NCBI RefSeq assembly: GCF_047730165.1
Contig: NZ_CP159834.1
Span: 372,001 to 436,000 of the forward strand
Length of the DNA stretch: 64,000 bases
Direction of reading: 5' to 3'
DNA from: Patiriisocius sp047730165
GTDB lineage: Bacteria; Bacteroidota; Bacteroidia; Flavobacteriales; Flavobacteriaceae
Made by a program: the position numbers and the translations under genes. Each line of letters starts with the position of its first letter. Within the stretch, counting starts at the first letter, position 1. Below are positions 35,549 to 44,509 of this stretch, piece after piece. Below the pieces are notes generated by a model. That model saw only the letters and a program-made list of their open reading frames with translations. It did not search any database and was not told where the DNA came from.

Positions 35549-37056
35549 AAGCAAATAAAATTACATATCGTGTTTTACTAATTGCTGGGTTCATCCTTGT
35601 TAATGGGTTTATACTGTTTGGTATTGCGCAAATTCTAAGCTACTTAAATACGGGTGCAGACAAAGCGAGTATGTTTCATCAAGATATGGTCAAAGAAAAT
35701 TATTACACGCCAAAAGTAACCTGGAATGACGGCACTAATGAAGGGCGTCCTATGGAGCAACCTACTTTACAAAAAATAGAACAACATTACTTAGACGCTT
35801 GGTACACCAGAGCGCAATCCCTCCAAAGAAAAGACACACGAGGTATTGAAGATGTTTACACAGAGCAAGCCAAGGAACATTTGACTGCCATTGTAGAGCA
35901 CAATGCAGCGCAAAAAATAAGAATAGAATCTAGCTCATTAAACCATACGATCACTTTAGACTTTTACAGTGCAGATGGCAATATGGTGGTTTTTACAGAT
36001 AATGACGTGCGGACGTATAGTGCAACATATGTTGATAATATATTTCAATTTGACACTACTGAAATCGCTTGCTACAAAATTATTATGCTCTTAGAAGATG
36101 GCTTTTGGCGCATAAGACATCAAGAAAAATTTAAAATAAGCAAGCCGCAAAAACAGCATGCTGAAATTTCAAATTTTAACCCTGTTATTGGTCTTAACTA
36201 TTATCCTAAAGGAAGCCCATGGGACACCTTTAACGAATCTTTTTCTACGGAAGTCCTTGCGGCAGATTTTAAAAAAATAAACGCATTGGGTCTTAAAACC
36301 ATTCGCATATTTATTGGGTATGAAGATTTTGGAGGTGCGACCATTTCAGAAATAAAAATAGAACGGTTAATACAATTATTAGATATTGCTGAAACTAATG
36401 ACCTAAGCGTAATCGTAACACTTTTTGACTTTTATGGGGACTATGCTGTTTTAGACTGGTCGCGAACACAATTGCACGCGCAAACCATAGTTTCATCAAT
36501 CGCCCACCATAAGGCCTTGCATAGCTGGGATATCAAAAACGAGCCAGATTTAGATTTTGAATCGAGAGGAAAAAATCGTGTCACCGCTTGGCTTAAAGAA
36601 ATGAATCACACGATTAAAGAGATAGACAGTATACATCCCACTACGATAGGATGGTCTTCCGCGAGCGCTGCCACAAACTTAGTGAACACGCTAGACTACA
36701 TAAGCTTTCATCATTATCAAGCCTTAGAAGCATTGCCAGAAGCTTATAAGCTACTGGAAGAAAAAAGCGACAAAAATATTGTGCTTCAAGAATTTGGATT
36801 GTCAACCTATTTTGGAATCTGGAATATATTTGGCTACTCAGAAACAGATCAATTTGAGTATTATGAGACCTTCTTTAAAATGCAAAAAAAAGATAGCCAA
36901 AACTATCTTTTTTGGACCTTATATGATTTTGATGAAATACCTTCATCTGTCGCAGGAATCTATCCCTGGCGTAAAAACAAACAAGCGTACTTTGGGATTA
37001 TTAATCTTGAAGGAAATCCCAAAGAGGCGTTTGAATTATTTAAAATTTCAGAATAA
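35545..37056 (+). CDS. Membrane-anchored GH5/GH2-like glycoside hydrolase with N-terminal SnoaL-like domain
   Basis: A 503-residue protein starting at TTG 35545, which overlaps the previous stop (TTGA). It has one N-terminal membrane helix (about 8-30) and an NTF2/SnoaL-like domain (about 70-195). A TIM-barrel glycosidase follows from residue ~205 (NPVIGLNYYPKGSPWDTF). The clan-A catalytic pair is visible: acid/base Glu in DIKNEPD (about 333) and nucleophile Glu in VLQEFGLS (about 416). A periplasmic glycosidase co-translated with a polysaccharide membrane protein suggests trimming or control of the growing polymer. Exact GH family and linkage are unknown. Confidence 0.8.
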   Translation: MKANKITYRVLLIAGFILVNGFILFGIAQILSYLNTGADKASMFHQDMVKENYYTPKVTWNDGTNEGRPMEQPTLQKIEQHYLDAWYTRAQSLQRKDTRGIEDVYTEQAKEHLTAIVEHNAAQKIRIESSSLNHTITLDFYSADGNMVVFTDNDVRTYSATYVDNIFQFDTTEIACYKIIMLLEDGFWRIRHQEKFKISKPQKQHAEISNFNPVIGLNYYPKGSPWDTFNESFSTEVLAADFKKINALGLKTIRIFIGYEDFGGATISEIKIERLIQLLDIAETNDLSVIVTLFDFYGDYAVLDWSRTQLHAQTIVSSIAHHKALHSWDIKNEPDLDFESRGKNRVTAWLKEMNHTIKEIDSIHPTTIGWSSASAATNLVNTLDYISFHHYQALEALPEAYKLLEEKSDKNIVLQEFGLSTYFGIWNIFGYSETDQFEYYETFFKMQKKDSQNYLFWTLYDFDEIPSSVAGIYPWRKNKQAYFGIINLEGNPKEAFELFKISE

Positions 37057-37059
37057 AAA

Positions 37060-38265
37060 TTAAGCAGCAAGGTCAAGTTCAGGAACAAATACTGGCGTAC
37101 GCACTCCTTCAAAGATATTTAAGTATCTTCTTGTAATTTCGCTCATAGGTAACGCTGTAGCGGCTTTATAATTTTTCTTTGCTATTTCTTGTCTGTAACC
37201 GTCTTCTAAGACTAATTTTTTGATGGCAGATGCTAAGCTTGTAGTTGAGGTTGGCTCAAAGAAAACTCCTTCATATCCTTCATCTTTCACTAATAAATTG
37301 AGATCACCAAGATCTGGCATCACAACCGCTTTACCGTAGCTACCCGCTTGATGTAAAACTCCAGAACTCCCAGTGGTTGATGTGTAAGGAAAAACAACCA
37401 TCGCTGCCTCAGAAAAAATCACAGGAACATCTTCCTCTTCTACATATCCTGTAAATCTTAAATAAGGCACATCTGCATATCGTTTTTCTACCCCTGCTAA
37501 ATATCCTGGTGTATTAGGGTTGTCTGTTCCAGCAATCACAATCTCTAGTTCTTCATTTGTCTCTGCTCTCACAATCGCTACTGCATCAATCATAGCTTCA
37601 ATTTTCTTATAGGTACCAAATTTACCAAAAGTCATTATCTGCTTAGGGCCTTTGCCTAAATCGTAGGATGGTTCTGCAGGAATATCAAATGTCCCGTGAG
37701 GTATCAAGCTTATATTTTTTGCATTATATTTTTCTTCCAGAACTGTGACGTATTTTGCCATTGTAACCGCAACGGTGTCTGCCTTTAAAATAACGCGTGT
37801 TAATACATTTCCTATAGCATTTAACACCCTAGCTTTTAATTTACTCTCTGTAAATCCAGCGCTAGAAAGATCTACCATTTCTAGAATATTATGTAACAAT
37901 ACGACCGTAGAAATACCCATTAATTTTGTCATCCAAGGAGAAAACAAGCCAAGTGCTGCAGCTATCTTTTTATCTCCAAATTTCATAAACTGAAGATTAT
38001 ATAAAACCGCATCTGGTTGGGTTTCTCTGATCGCCTTATTAATAGAAAGCACGTTTGTATACTTATTAAATTTCCAGCATTGTTTTACTGTTATTTTACA
38101 GCCAATTCCTTCGAATTTGATGGCAGCTTCTTCTTCTGTTGCATCTGTATATAAAATAATTTCTGACAGTTGTTCGTGTTGTCTAAAATTTTTGACAAGA
38201 TGAAAAGCATACTCATTTAAAGTTACTTTACTCGGTGGATACGCTGTTACAATACCTAATTTCAT
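37060..38265 (-). CDS. Glycosyltransferase family 4
   Basis: A 401-residue GT-B protein. The N-terminus LGIVTAYPPSK is the donor-side beta-strand start, LLHNILEMVD lies mid-protein, and the C-terminal half carries the nucleotide-sugar region (QIMTFGKFGTYKKIEAMIDAV, VIAGTDNPNTPGY) and the GT4 EX7E-like segment around FSEAAMVVFPYTSTTGSSGVLHQAGSYGKAVV. It is a cytosolic sugar transferase of the exopolysaccharide cluster. A CATCTTTG -7-like box (38302-38309) and a 21-bp-spaced direct repeat precede it. It is convergent with the glycosidase gene, with a 3-bp gap. Confidence 0.88.
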   Translation of the reverse strand: MKLGIVTAYPPSKVTLNEYAFHLVKNFRQHEQLSEIILYTDATEEEAAIKFEGIGCKITVKQCWKFNKYTNVLSINKAIRETQPDAVLYNLQFMKFGDKKIAAALGLFSPWMTKLMGISTVVLLHNILEMVDLSSAGFTESKLKARVLNAIGNVLTRVILKADTVAVTMAKYVTVLEEKYNAKNISLIPHGTFDIPAEPSYDLGKGPKQIMTFGKFGTYKKIEAMIDAVAIVRAETNEELEIVIAGTDNPNTPGYLAGVEKRYADVPYLRFTGYVEEEDVPVIFSEAAMVVFPYTSTTGSSGVLHQAGSYGKAVVMPDLGDLNLLVKDEGYEGVFFEPTSTTSLASAIKKLVLEDGYRQEIAKKNYKAATALPMSEITRRYLNIFEGVRTPVFVPELDLAA

Positions 38266-38301
38266 CTTTATATATTTAAGTGTTATTGTCTAATCACACT
38301 A

Positions 38302-38309
38302 CAAAGATG
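38302..38309 (-). promoter_or_regulatory. -7-like box of the GT4 gene
   Basis: CATCTTTG on the minus strand differs from TAnnTTTG at one base. It lies 36 bases upstream of the ATG and 32 bases from the proximal half-site of direct repeat C, the same geometry as at 31062. Confidence 0.4.
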
Positions 38310-38337
38310 CGTTGGTAAGTGTTTAATTTTGAGAATA

Positions 38338-38372
38338 ATCGACCGGATGACTGTTCGTGTAGATGAGTGGAA
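38338..38372 (+). promoter_or_regulatory. LytTR-type direct repeat, locus C
   Basis: ATCGACCGGATG (38338) and GTAGATGAGTGG (38359) are half-sites with core starts 21 bp apart. The second shares GATGAGTGG with the GACGAGTGG half-site at locus A. It lies upstream of the GT4 gene. Confidence 0.45.
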
Positions 38373-38398
38373 AACAACTATAGACAACCCTATTTACC

Positions 38399-39637
38399 CT
38401 ACTCTTTATTACTGCTTAAAAAGTAACTTAGCTGCAGTATAAGAAGGACTGCCATGGCTATTATCTGCATAAGCACTACCTCAAATAAGCTGTCGTGAAA
38501 ACATACAATCAAGACAACTTGTGCTATCCCCATTACCCCTGAAAATAGAATCGGGATATATTTATCTAAAGAAAGAAAATAGTATGCAAAGATATTTGAT
38601 ATCGCAAAAAGCGAAGTCGCAAGCGCATACCACCCTAATAGGTTTGCGATACTTGTATAAGCGTCTCCAAAAAGTACTAGAACCGCCGTTTGAGGAAATA
38701 AAAATGCGAGTGCTGTCGTGACCGATGCAAATATAGAAATATAGCCTACATAATTTAATAAAAGAGGTGCTGTAGCTTCGCCTTGTTTTCTTAATGAAAC
38801 AACCTTTGGCAATAATAACATTACAAACATCCACGTGATAAAATAGATCACTCTGCCTATAAGTGCCAAGGAAGCATATAACCCAGATTCGGTGGCAGAA
38901 AAAAAATGTTTTACAATTAAGATATCGCTGTTACTGCAGATGATCTGGGTACACTCATAAAAAGCGGTAAGTAAGAAGAAGGTTTTAACTTGTCTCTTTT
39001 GAGCTTTAGACAAAGTAGGCAAGATCTTAGTTTTGTTCCTGTTTTTTTTCCACGGAAACAGGCCAGCTACAAAAGAAAAAGCGATGGCAATCGCGACACT
39101 TTCTATGGGATGAAGGCCCAACAGAAATAATAAGGCAAAAGTCCCTATTAAGCGCACCCACATTTCCATCTGGTAAGAACCAGAAAGCAAGGTGAAGTTA
39201 TTACTGCCTTGTAAACTTCCTCGATGCACGCTAGTAATAAAATAAACCGGAATTCCTATTCCAAAAATTAAGAACATAGTCGAGGATGATGTATTAAAGA
39301 AAACCTGAAGTTCTTTAGAAAAAACGATTGTTGAAGCTCCTATAATAAGCCCGACACTTATCGCACGTCGCATCGCCCATTTTTTAAAAGAAGCTATTTC
39401 CGAAGCATCGAACTCAACAGTAAATTTTGATACGACTACTTGAAAGGTCATGGCAATAAAAGAAATTACCAGTAGTAACGTAATTAGTATAGCTACATCA
39501 GCAAATACTTCCGGACCTAACATTCTACCCATTAGCAAGTTATAAAGATAGTTGCCTCCGTTTACTACAAAACTGCTCAAAACAAAGAACGTTTCTGGAC
39601 GTATATTAATTCCGAGTTTAGGTTTTAATACTTGCAT
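38399..39637 (-). CDS. Polysaccharide flippase (MOP superfamily, Wzx-like)
   Basis: A 412-residue protein with about 12 hydrophobic segments and the oligosaccharide-flippase pattern at the N-terminus (FFVLSSFVVNGGNYLYNLLMGRMLGPEVFADVAIL is split by the usual GR-LGP turn). It should move a lipid-linked glycan across the inner membrane. It follows the STAS gene by 10 bp on the same strand and lies upstream of GT4, so it belongs to the exopolysaccharide cluster. It is somewhat shorter than typical Wzx proteins (about 420-480). Confidence 0.85.
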   Translation of the reverse strand: MQVLKPKLGINIRPETFFVLSSFVVNGGNYLYNLLMGRMLGPEVFADVAILITLLLVISFIAMTFQVVVSKFTVEFDASEIASFKKWAMRRAISVGLIIGASTIVFSKELQVFFNTSSSTMFLIFGIGIPVYFITSVHRGSLQGSNNFTLLSGSYQMEMWVRLIGTFALLFLLGLHPIESVAIAIAFSFVAGLFPWKKNRNKTKILPTLSKAQKRQVKTFFLLTAFYECTQIICSNSDILIVKHFFSATESGLYASLALIGRVIYFITWMFVMLLLPKVVSLRKQGEATAPLLLNYVGYISIFASVTTALAFLFPQTAVLVLFGDAYTSIANLLGWYALATSLFAISNIFAYYFLSLDKYIPILFSGVMGIAQVVLIVCFHDSLFEVVLMQIIAMAVLLILQLSYFLSSNKE

Positions 39638-39647
39638 CCGTTCTGTA

Positions 39648-39944
39648 TTATGCTATTACTTGAAGCACTTGGTAATCTAACCTGCTAAACGCACCTGCTA
39701 TTTTTTCGTTTTGACCATTCGTAACAATTAAAAATTTATCATCACTACTGGCGGCTACTTTCAGATCTCTAAGCATTATTGCAGCAGAAACATCTAGCTG
39801 GTATAATCCTGACAGGTTAATTTTCAACGCGTTGTTCTGTTCTAATAATGCCATACAATATCTTTTAATTTGAAAAACATTACTCGCAGTAAGGTTTCCT
39901 TTAAGTATGACTTCGTTTTCAGATTTTATAATTTGTAGTGACAT
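39648..39944 (-). CDS. STAS-domain protein (anti-anti-sigma-like)
   Basis: I take ATG 39944 (MSLQIIKSENEVILKGN), giving 98 residues that cover a single STAS fold. The core LKINLSGLYQLDVSAAIMLRDL includes the conserved strand with the Asp-Val-Ser where SpoIIAA is phosphorylated on Ser. It probably acts as a protein-interaction switch. Its position between a small ORF and the flippase suggests it tunes polysaccharide production or export. No cognate anti-sigma kinase is nearby; the histidine kinases at 43-48 kb are of another type. Confidence 0.8.
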   Translation of the reverse strand: MSLQIIKSENEVILKGNLTASNVFQIKRYCMALLEQNNALKINLSGLYQLDVSAAIMLRDLKVAASSDDKFLIVTNGQNEKIAGAFSRLDYQVLQVIA

Positions 39945-40059
39945 AGTATCTATTTTTAAATTTTGGATTTCTGTATACAACGGTCATTGTCTTTATTGCT
40001 GTAGCTTCTGCTGCTCTATATATTACTTTTAAATAGTTGTTTTTTTCTGATGGTGCCAT
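39919..40059 (-). CDS. Small basic protein, first gene of the STAS-flippase unit
   Basis: A 46-codon frame from ATG 40059 (MAPSEKNNYLKVIYRAAEA) overlaps the STAS start by 26 bases. It is basic and Tyr-rich with no family I recognise. Support comes from a GATATTTG box (40084-40091), which would put the transcription start about 18 bases before this ATG, and from the 21-bp direct repeat 33 bases upstream of the box. It could instead be a non-functional leader. Confidence 0.35.
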   Translation of the reverse strand: MAPSEKNNYLKVIYRAAEATAIKTMTVVYRNPKFKNRYYVTTNYKI

Positions 40060-40083
40060 AGTGGTGGTGGTTTTAATCTGATA

Positions 40084-40091
40084 CAAATATC
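40084..40091 (-). promoter_or_regulatory. -7-like box of the small ORF/STAS/flippase unit
   Basis: GATATTTG (minus strand) differs at one base from TAnnTTTG. It is exactly 33 bases from the proximal half-site of direct repeat D, matching loci B and C. Confidence 0.4.
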
Positions 40092-40120
40092 GCTTATGTT
40101 CACCCTCTATTTGGCGCATT

Positions 40121-40153
40121 TTAGCTGAGTGCAAGTTTGCTGTAGACGAATAG
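40121..40153 (+). promoter_or_regulatory. LytTR-type direct repeat, locus D
   Basis: TTAGCTGAGTGC (40121) and GTAGACGAATAG (40142) have core starts 21 bp apart. GACGAAT is shared with the second half-site of locus B. It lies upstream of the small ORF, STAS and flippase genes. Confidence 0.45.
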
Positions 40154-40156
40154 CAA

Positions 40157-42205
40157 TTATTCTACTATAAGCTCGTTTTCGGCCTTAGCCTTTTTACCTG
40201 ATTTTTTTCCGATCTTCCAAGATATCTGGAATCCAACTTCACTGAAAGAGAATCCAGAAGCAGTTGCAGATGCTATGTTACTATACTTTCCGTACAGAAA
40301 ACCGTTAAGGTTTTTTGCCAGTGTCATTCCTGTTCTCGCTTCTATTCTAAAAAGGGAAGAGGCCGCGTCGTTTTCAACAAATTGTCTTCCTATGGCACTA
40401 TTTATCATGTAAGTGACAGCACCTAGCTTTCCATTTGCTTCTGCAAATACTTCTAGCGATTGGTATTTTGAAGGACTAAAATATAATTGAGGCACCTGAT
40501 TTGCGAACCCCATATATTGATAGTTTACCCCACCTTTAATGGCAGGACGTTTAGAAAGCTTATAGTATAAAGAGGTGAACAGTAAATTACGCTCATTTGC
40601 ATCTGTCTGTGTCGTATAGGTGTATGAAGTATACCATCCTAAACCAAAATTAGAACTTATATTATGACTCAAATTGAAGTTGTTCATGAAAATCTTCTCT
40701 TCAATCAAACTCGCATTAAAATCTTGTAATTCTCTATGGTAGCCAACACTCAAAAATTGGTTAGGCAATGGTCTTGCCGCAAGTTTAAGTGATCCATTCA
40801 TATTTGAATACTCTTCAGAATTTGCATTTGCTTTTATAACGCTCAATGAAGAATGTACTCTCACATTGTTCACAACACGATACACAGCTCCTGCTGTAAA
40901 CTCAGTACTATTTGCCATTGTGTTTATTGTACTATTTGTAGTAGTTCTATATCCATATGAAAAGAAAGTTTTAAGACGTTCTGAAATAGGAATATGTAAA
41001 GAAGCTCCATAAGACCAGGCTTCATTATCACCATTATCAACAGTCACTGCACCTCTAACCTTCACCTCAGGAAGCATTTCGTATTTAATCGTCTCTATTA
41101 ATGTTATGGCATCTTTTTGATCAGGATAAAACTGAAGTGTTTTATCTGCATAAAACAAAGCTATAGTTATTTCCCCTTTTGCTCTGTACGCATTTGCTAT
41201 ACCTAAATTACCATCAAAAGAGGTACTGTCTATTGATAATATCATCTCATACTGAGCAATGCTTTTTGCAAACTTAGCAGTGTACATACTTACCGTAGCT
41301 TCAAGAGATAAAACTGTTTTATTCTTTGGGTAACGTTGTTTTAAAGAGTCAATTTTATTTCTAGCTTGTTTATATTTTCCTTTCCATATGAGCGCTTGTA
41401 CTAATCGTTCACTAGCTGATAAAAATTGTACCGAATCATTTTTTACAGAAAAAGCAACGCCACTTTCAGCATACAATAACGCATTGTTGTCCTTGAACAA
41501 TTTATGTGCAACCAAAGATAGACCGCGATATAAAACAACACTATCCTTTATAGAACCATACGCCTCATTTGCTTTATCAAACTCTTTCTGAGACATATAT
41601 AGTTCTCCTAAAACACTTAACGTTTCTGTGTCACCAGGAAAATCAATACAGTTTTCACTCAGTAGTATGATAGCAGCTTCCTGTTTATTGTTCTTCTTAA
41701 ATTGAGATGCCATCCCAAGTTTAATATATTTTCTACTTGTTTTTGCGCCAAAATTTTCTGGATCCTCTTGAAGTGCTCTCGTTACGAAGTCCAAGGCCAA
41801 CTCGTATTTTTTGAGATTTGAATAGGTATTAGCTAAGCCCAAAAGCGCCGGAAAGCTGGTTACATCTTTAGCTACTAATTGTAAATAAAATATTTCGGCT
41901 TCCACATACTTCTTTTTCCACAGTAAAGATTCTGCTAGGTTTAATTCAATTTCAAAATCTTCTGGATACTCTTCTAGTAATGATTCAAAGATTGATGCAG
42001 CCATCTCAGGGTTTCCTTTTAGTCCAACAGCTCTTGCATAACAAATGTTCGCTGTTTTATTGTCAGGATAGTCCTCTAATACATTTTTAAAAAACAATGC
42101 AGCTTCATTCCATTTACCCTCTTCAAGGTATGCAAAACCGTTTCCCATCTGTTGCGCTTGTGCTGTAAGGCCCAATAAAACTATAAATATCTGTAGTGTT
42201 TTCAT
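40157..42205 (-). CDS. TPR protein with C-terminal outer-membrane beta-barrel (YaiO-like)
   Basis: A 682-residue protein with a Sec signal peptide (MKTLQIFIVLLGLTAQAQ). About nine tetratricopeptide-like repeats span residues 25-375 (for example GKWNEAALFFKNVLEDYPDNKTANICYARAVG). A ~300-residue C-terminal region of alternating amphipathic strands ends in FQISWKIG and resembles the YaiO outer-membrane barrel. TPR-plus-barrel proteins such as PelB, BcsC and PgaA export polysaccharides, so this is the likely outer-membrane exit for the cluster's polymer. That role is inferred from architecture and place, not from sequence identity with those proteins. Confidence 0.82.
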   Translation of the reverse strand: MKTLQIFIVLLGLTAQAQQMGNGFAYLEEGKWNEAALFFKNVLEDYPDNKTANICYARAVGLKGNPEMAASIFESLLEEYPEDFEIELNLAESLLWKKKYVEAEIFYLQLVAKDVTSFPALLGLANTYSNLKKYELALDFVTRALQEDPENFGAKTSRKYIKLGMASQFKKNNKQEAAIILLSENCIDFPGDTETLSVLGELYMSQKEFDKANEAYGSIKDSVVLYRGLSLVAHKLFKDNNALLYAESGVAFSVKNDSVQFLSASERLVQALIWKGKYKQARNKIDSLKQRYPKNKTVLSLEATVSMYTAKFAKSIAQYEMILSIDSTSFDGNLGIANAYRAKGEITIALFYADKTLQFYPDQKDAITLIETIKYEMLPEVKVRGAVTVDNGDNEAWSYGASLHIPISERLKTFFSYGYRTTTNSTINTMANSTEFTAGAVYRVVNNVRVHSSLSVIKANANSEEYSNMNGSLKLAARPLPNQFLSVGYHRELQDFNASLIEEKIFMNNFNLSHNISSNFGLGWYTSYTYTTQTDANERNLLFTSLYYKLSKRPAIKGGVNYQYMGFANQVPQLYFSPSKYQSLEVFAEANGKLGAVTYMINSAIGRQFVENDAASSLFRIEARTGMTLAKNLNGFLYGKYSNIASATASGFSFSEVGFQISWKIGKKSGKKAKAENELIVE

Positions 42206-42394
42206 TCTTGGTATTTTACAATCGCAAGATAGGCGTGTATACCGGTGTTTTAATCTTCAGCAAAATCCCATTCATCGACAGTAAATGGCATTCTAAAGCA
42301 CTTGTATTGCAAACAACGCCAAAACAAGAAGAGTCTGCGGAAAAAGCAGTCGTTCAAGCTAATAATTAGGCAAGAATCTTAGGGATATAAAAGA

Positions 42395-43120
42395 CTATAA
42401 AAGATTTAGCCTTTTCATCAATTCTGGCCTATTAGACCTACTGATGGGAATGACATCTTTTGCTATTAAAATGCTATTATCTTCTATATCAATAATCTTA
42501 TTGATATTAATAATATAAGAGCGGTGTACTTTTAAAAAAGAGCTGTCAGATAACTTCTCTTCAATTTTCTTTAGTGTAGAATGAACGGTGTAATTCTTAT
42601 CATCCGTTTTTATTAAAATATAATCTCCTTTTGCTTCCACTAGAGAGATTTTTTCAAAATCTATTTTAACTAAGCGTCTGTCAATATTTACATACAGCTC
42701 TTTCTTAGAATTTGATTTAATATCTTTTGGATCAACAACTTGTGGATCTGAAATACTCACTATACTTGTAAGACTCTCCGTCTTCTGTATGGCCTTTAAA
42801 AAGCGAGGTGATAAAACAGGCTTTACTAAATAATCTACGATGCAATCATACTCAAAAGCCTCAATCCCAAAGTTCTTATCTGAGGTGGTTAAAATAATTT
42901 TAGGTGGGCTCCTTAATGTATCAATAAAATCAAATCCGGTGAAATCTGGCATATGGATATCCAAGAAAATAAGGTCTACTTCGTTTTTATTTAAAAACTT
43001 GATCGCTTGCATGGCATTCGGAAATTCGCCAATAACCTCTAGGGTATTCAATTGTGAACAAAGGTGATTAATAATCGCCCTCGCCGCAGTTTCATCATCA
43101 ACAATAATACATTTTATCAT
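42395..43120 (-). CDS. LytTR-family response regulator
   Basis: A 241-residue two-domain regulator. The receiver domain (1-120) has the acidic pair IIVDDE, the phosphoacceptor Asp in LIFLDIHMPDFTG (near 55) and the switch Lys in YLVKPV. The LytTR DNA-binding domain (about 145-241) shows LYVNIDRRLVKIDFEKISLVEAKGDYILI and LKVHRSYIINI. It is the last gene of the seven-gene signalling operon and the only DNA-binding output in it. LytTR proteins bind direct repeats with ~21 bp periodicity, which are found at 31099, 38338, 40121 and 49523. Confidence 0.92.
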   Translation of the reverse strand: MIKCIIVDDETAARAIINHLCSQLNTLEVIGEFPNAMQAIKFLNKNEVDLIFLDIHMPDFTGFDFIDTLRSPPKIILTTSDKNFGIEAFEYDCIVDYLVKPVLSPRFLKAIQKTESLTSIVSISDPQVVDPKDIKSNSKKELYVNIDRRLVKIDFEKISLVEAKGDYILIKTDDKNYTVHSTLKKIEEKLSDSSFLKVHRSYIININKIIDIEDNSILIAKDVIPISRSNRPELMKRLNLL

Positions 43121-43129
43121 AAAATTGAA

Positions 43130-43447
43130 TTATAAAGTATTAATAAAACGAATCATTTCTTCTAAAATAGCTTCAAAATCTTTGCGGAGATCCAGAGCGC
43201 CTAACTTTAGATTCTCCTCATAATTAACAGCCAATTCATAACTCGCCTCTAGACCCAAAATACTAATTTTATGTTTAAGTTTATGCACATTCTCTGCAGC
43301 TTCTTTAAAATATTTTAAACCTATATTCTTATTGTATGTTTTAATTTCTTCAGGAAGCTCTTTTTTTACGATAGAAATTAGTTTTAACTTAAAAGATTCA
43401 TCTCCTCCAGAAAGGGCATCTATATATGACAAGTTGGGTTGTTCCAT
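43130..43447 (-). CDS. Histidine phosphotransfer (Hpt) domain protein
   Basis: A 105-residue all-helical protein with the Hpt motif AAENVHKLKHKISILGLE; the phosphorylated His is probably the first of the pair, near residue 53. A stand-alone Hpt normally relays phosphate between receiver domains, so a phosphorelay is implied. It lies 3 bp from the upstream kinase and 9 bp from the LytTR regulator, which makes it a natural bridge between the receiver protein at 49029 and the LytTR receiver. Confidence 0.87.
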   Translation of the reverse strand: MEQPNLSYIDALSGGDESFKLKLISIVKKELPEEIKTYNKNIGLKYFKEAAENVHKLKHKISILGLEASYELAVNYEENLKLGALDLRKDFEAILEEMIRFINTL

Positions 43448-43450
43448 TCC

Positions 43451-44509
43451 TTATTTTCTTATTGTAAAGTAAAACGTTGTGCCCTTATTCTCTTCACTTT
43501 CTAACCAGACGGTACCGCCATAATGAGAGACTACTTTTTTAACAATAGGAAGACCTATCCCCCCAGAATGATCTTCATTTTCTAATTTTTGAAATACTTC
43601 AAATATCTTTTTGAAATAATCTTTCTTAATGCCTTTACCATTATCTGAAATAGCAAATTCCCAAAAGTCAAGAATTCCTCTACATGTAATCTTTATATAT
43701 CCTTTTTCTTTATCAATACTTGCTATTGCATTCACAATTAAATTTTCAAATAATTGCGCTAATTTAAAGCTATCTGCAACAATTATGGGTAGCACACCTA
43801 CAGTAAAAGTTACTTCTGGCGGAACATTTATTAAAGAAACCACATTTTGCACCAATAAGTTGAGCTTAATAGGCTTCTCTTTATTTAACACTTTATCAAT
43901 AGAAGCATATTTTAAAATCCCTGAAATAAGCGTGTCCATCTTTTCTAATTGATCTTCAATCTTAGTTAAAAGCCCATGTGCTTCATCAGTAAGACTCTTT
44001 GCATGGTCTTCTCTAAGCCAATTTACCAATGTGTCAATAGTCCTCAATGGTGATTTTAAATCGTGAGACACGACACGAGCATAATCGTTTAATTCTTGAT
44101 TCTGGTTCGCTAAGTCTTTTAACAACAATTCCTGGTTTTTGTTGACCTCAACAAGTTCTTCTGCTTGTTTACGAATAGTTATAGTTAACATCTCTGGATT
44201 CACCTCTAGCTCTCCAGAATCTATTTGATTTGCGGAAGATTTTAAAAGACCTAATGTATTTAGGGTCTGTCGCAAACTTTTAAATACCTCTTGTTGCGCT
44301 TTCGTCTCTCTAACTAGTTGAAAATTAAGTTCGCGCAATTCGTTAGAACTTATCTTCATGGCTCGCTGCGTCATATTGTGTTGCTCCTCAGTCGTATCAT
44401 AAGACCTACTTATTGCTTCGAGAAAATTATTAAACTTACTTTCTTCTAGATACTCTTCCGGAAAGAATTTTCTTATTTGTCTTTTAAGCAGTCGATTCAT
44501 ATTACTCAC
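43451..44509 (-). CDS. Sensor histidine kinase (HisKA/HATPase_c), soluble
   Basis: A 352-residue kinase without transmembrane segments. A coiled-coil N-terminal half (about 1-135) is followed by the dimerisation/phosphoacceptor box YARVVSHDLKSPLRT (His near 148) and an ATPase domain with N box LFENLIVNAIA, DNGKGI, and GGIGLPIVKK. No input domain is recognisable, so it probably receives its signal from a partner. Its ATG overlaps the FIST-protein stop by 8 bases, which makes the FIST protein the obvious partner. Confidence 0.9.
   Translation of the reverse strand: MSNMNRLLKRQIRKFFPEEYLEESKFNNFLEAISRSYDTTEEQHNMTQRAMKISSNELRELNFQLVRETKAQQEVFKSLRQTLNTLGLLKSSANQIDSGELEVNPEMLTITIRKQAEELVEVNKNQELLLKDLANQNQELNDYARVVSHDLKSPLRTIDTLVNWLREDHAKSLTDEAHGLLTKIEDQLEKMDTLISGILKYASIDKVLNKEKPIKLNLLVQNVVSLINVPPEVTFTVGVLPIIVADSFKLAQLFENLIVNAIASIDKEKGYIKITCRGILDFWEFAISDNGKGIKKDYFKKIFEVFQKLENEDHSGGIGLPIVKKVVSHYGGTVWLESEENKGTTFYFTIRK

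Noticed and set aside
37060..42205. Canonical Pel exopolysaccharide operon
   Set aside because: There is a GT4, a flippase and a TPR-barrel protein as in Pel, but no PelD-like GAF protein or PelA-type deacetylase, and the GT4 and flippase are shorter. Only the functional logic is similar.
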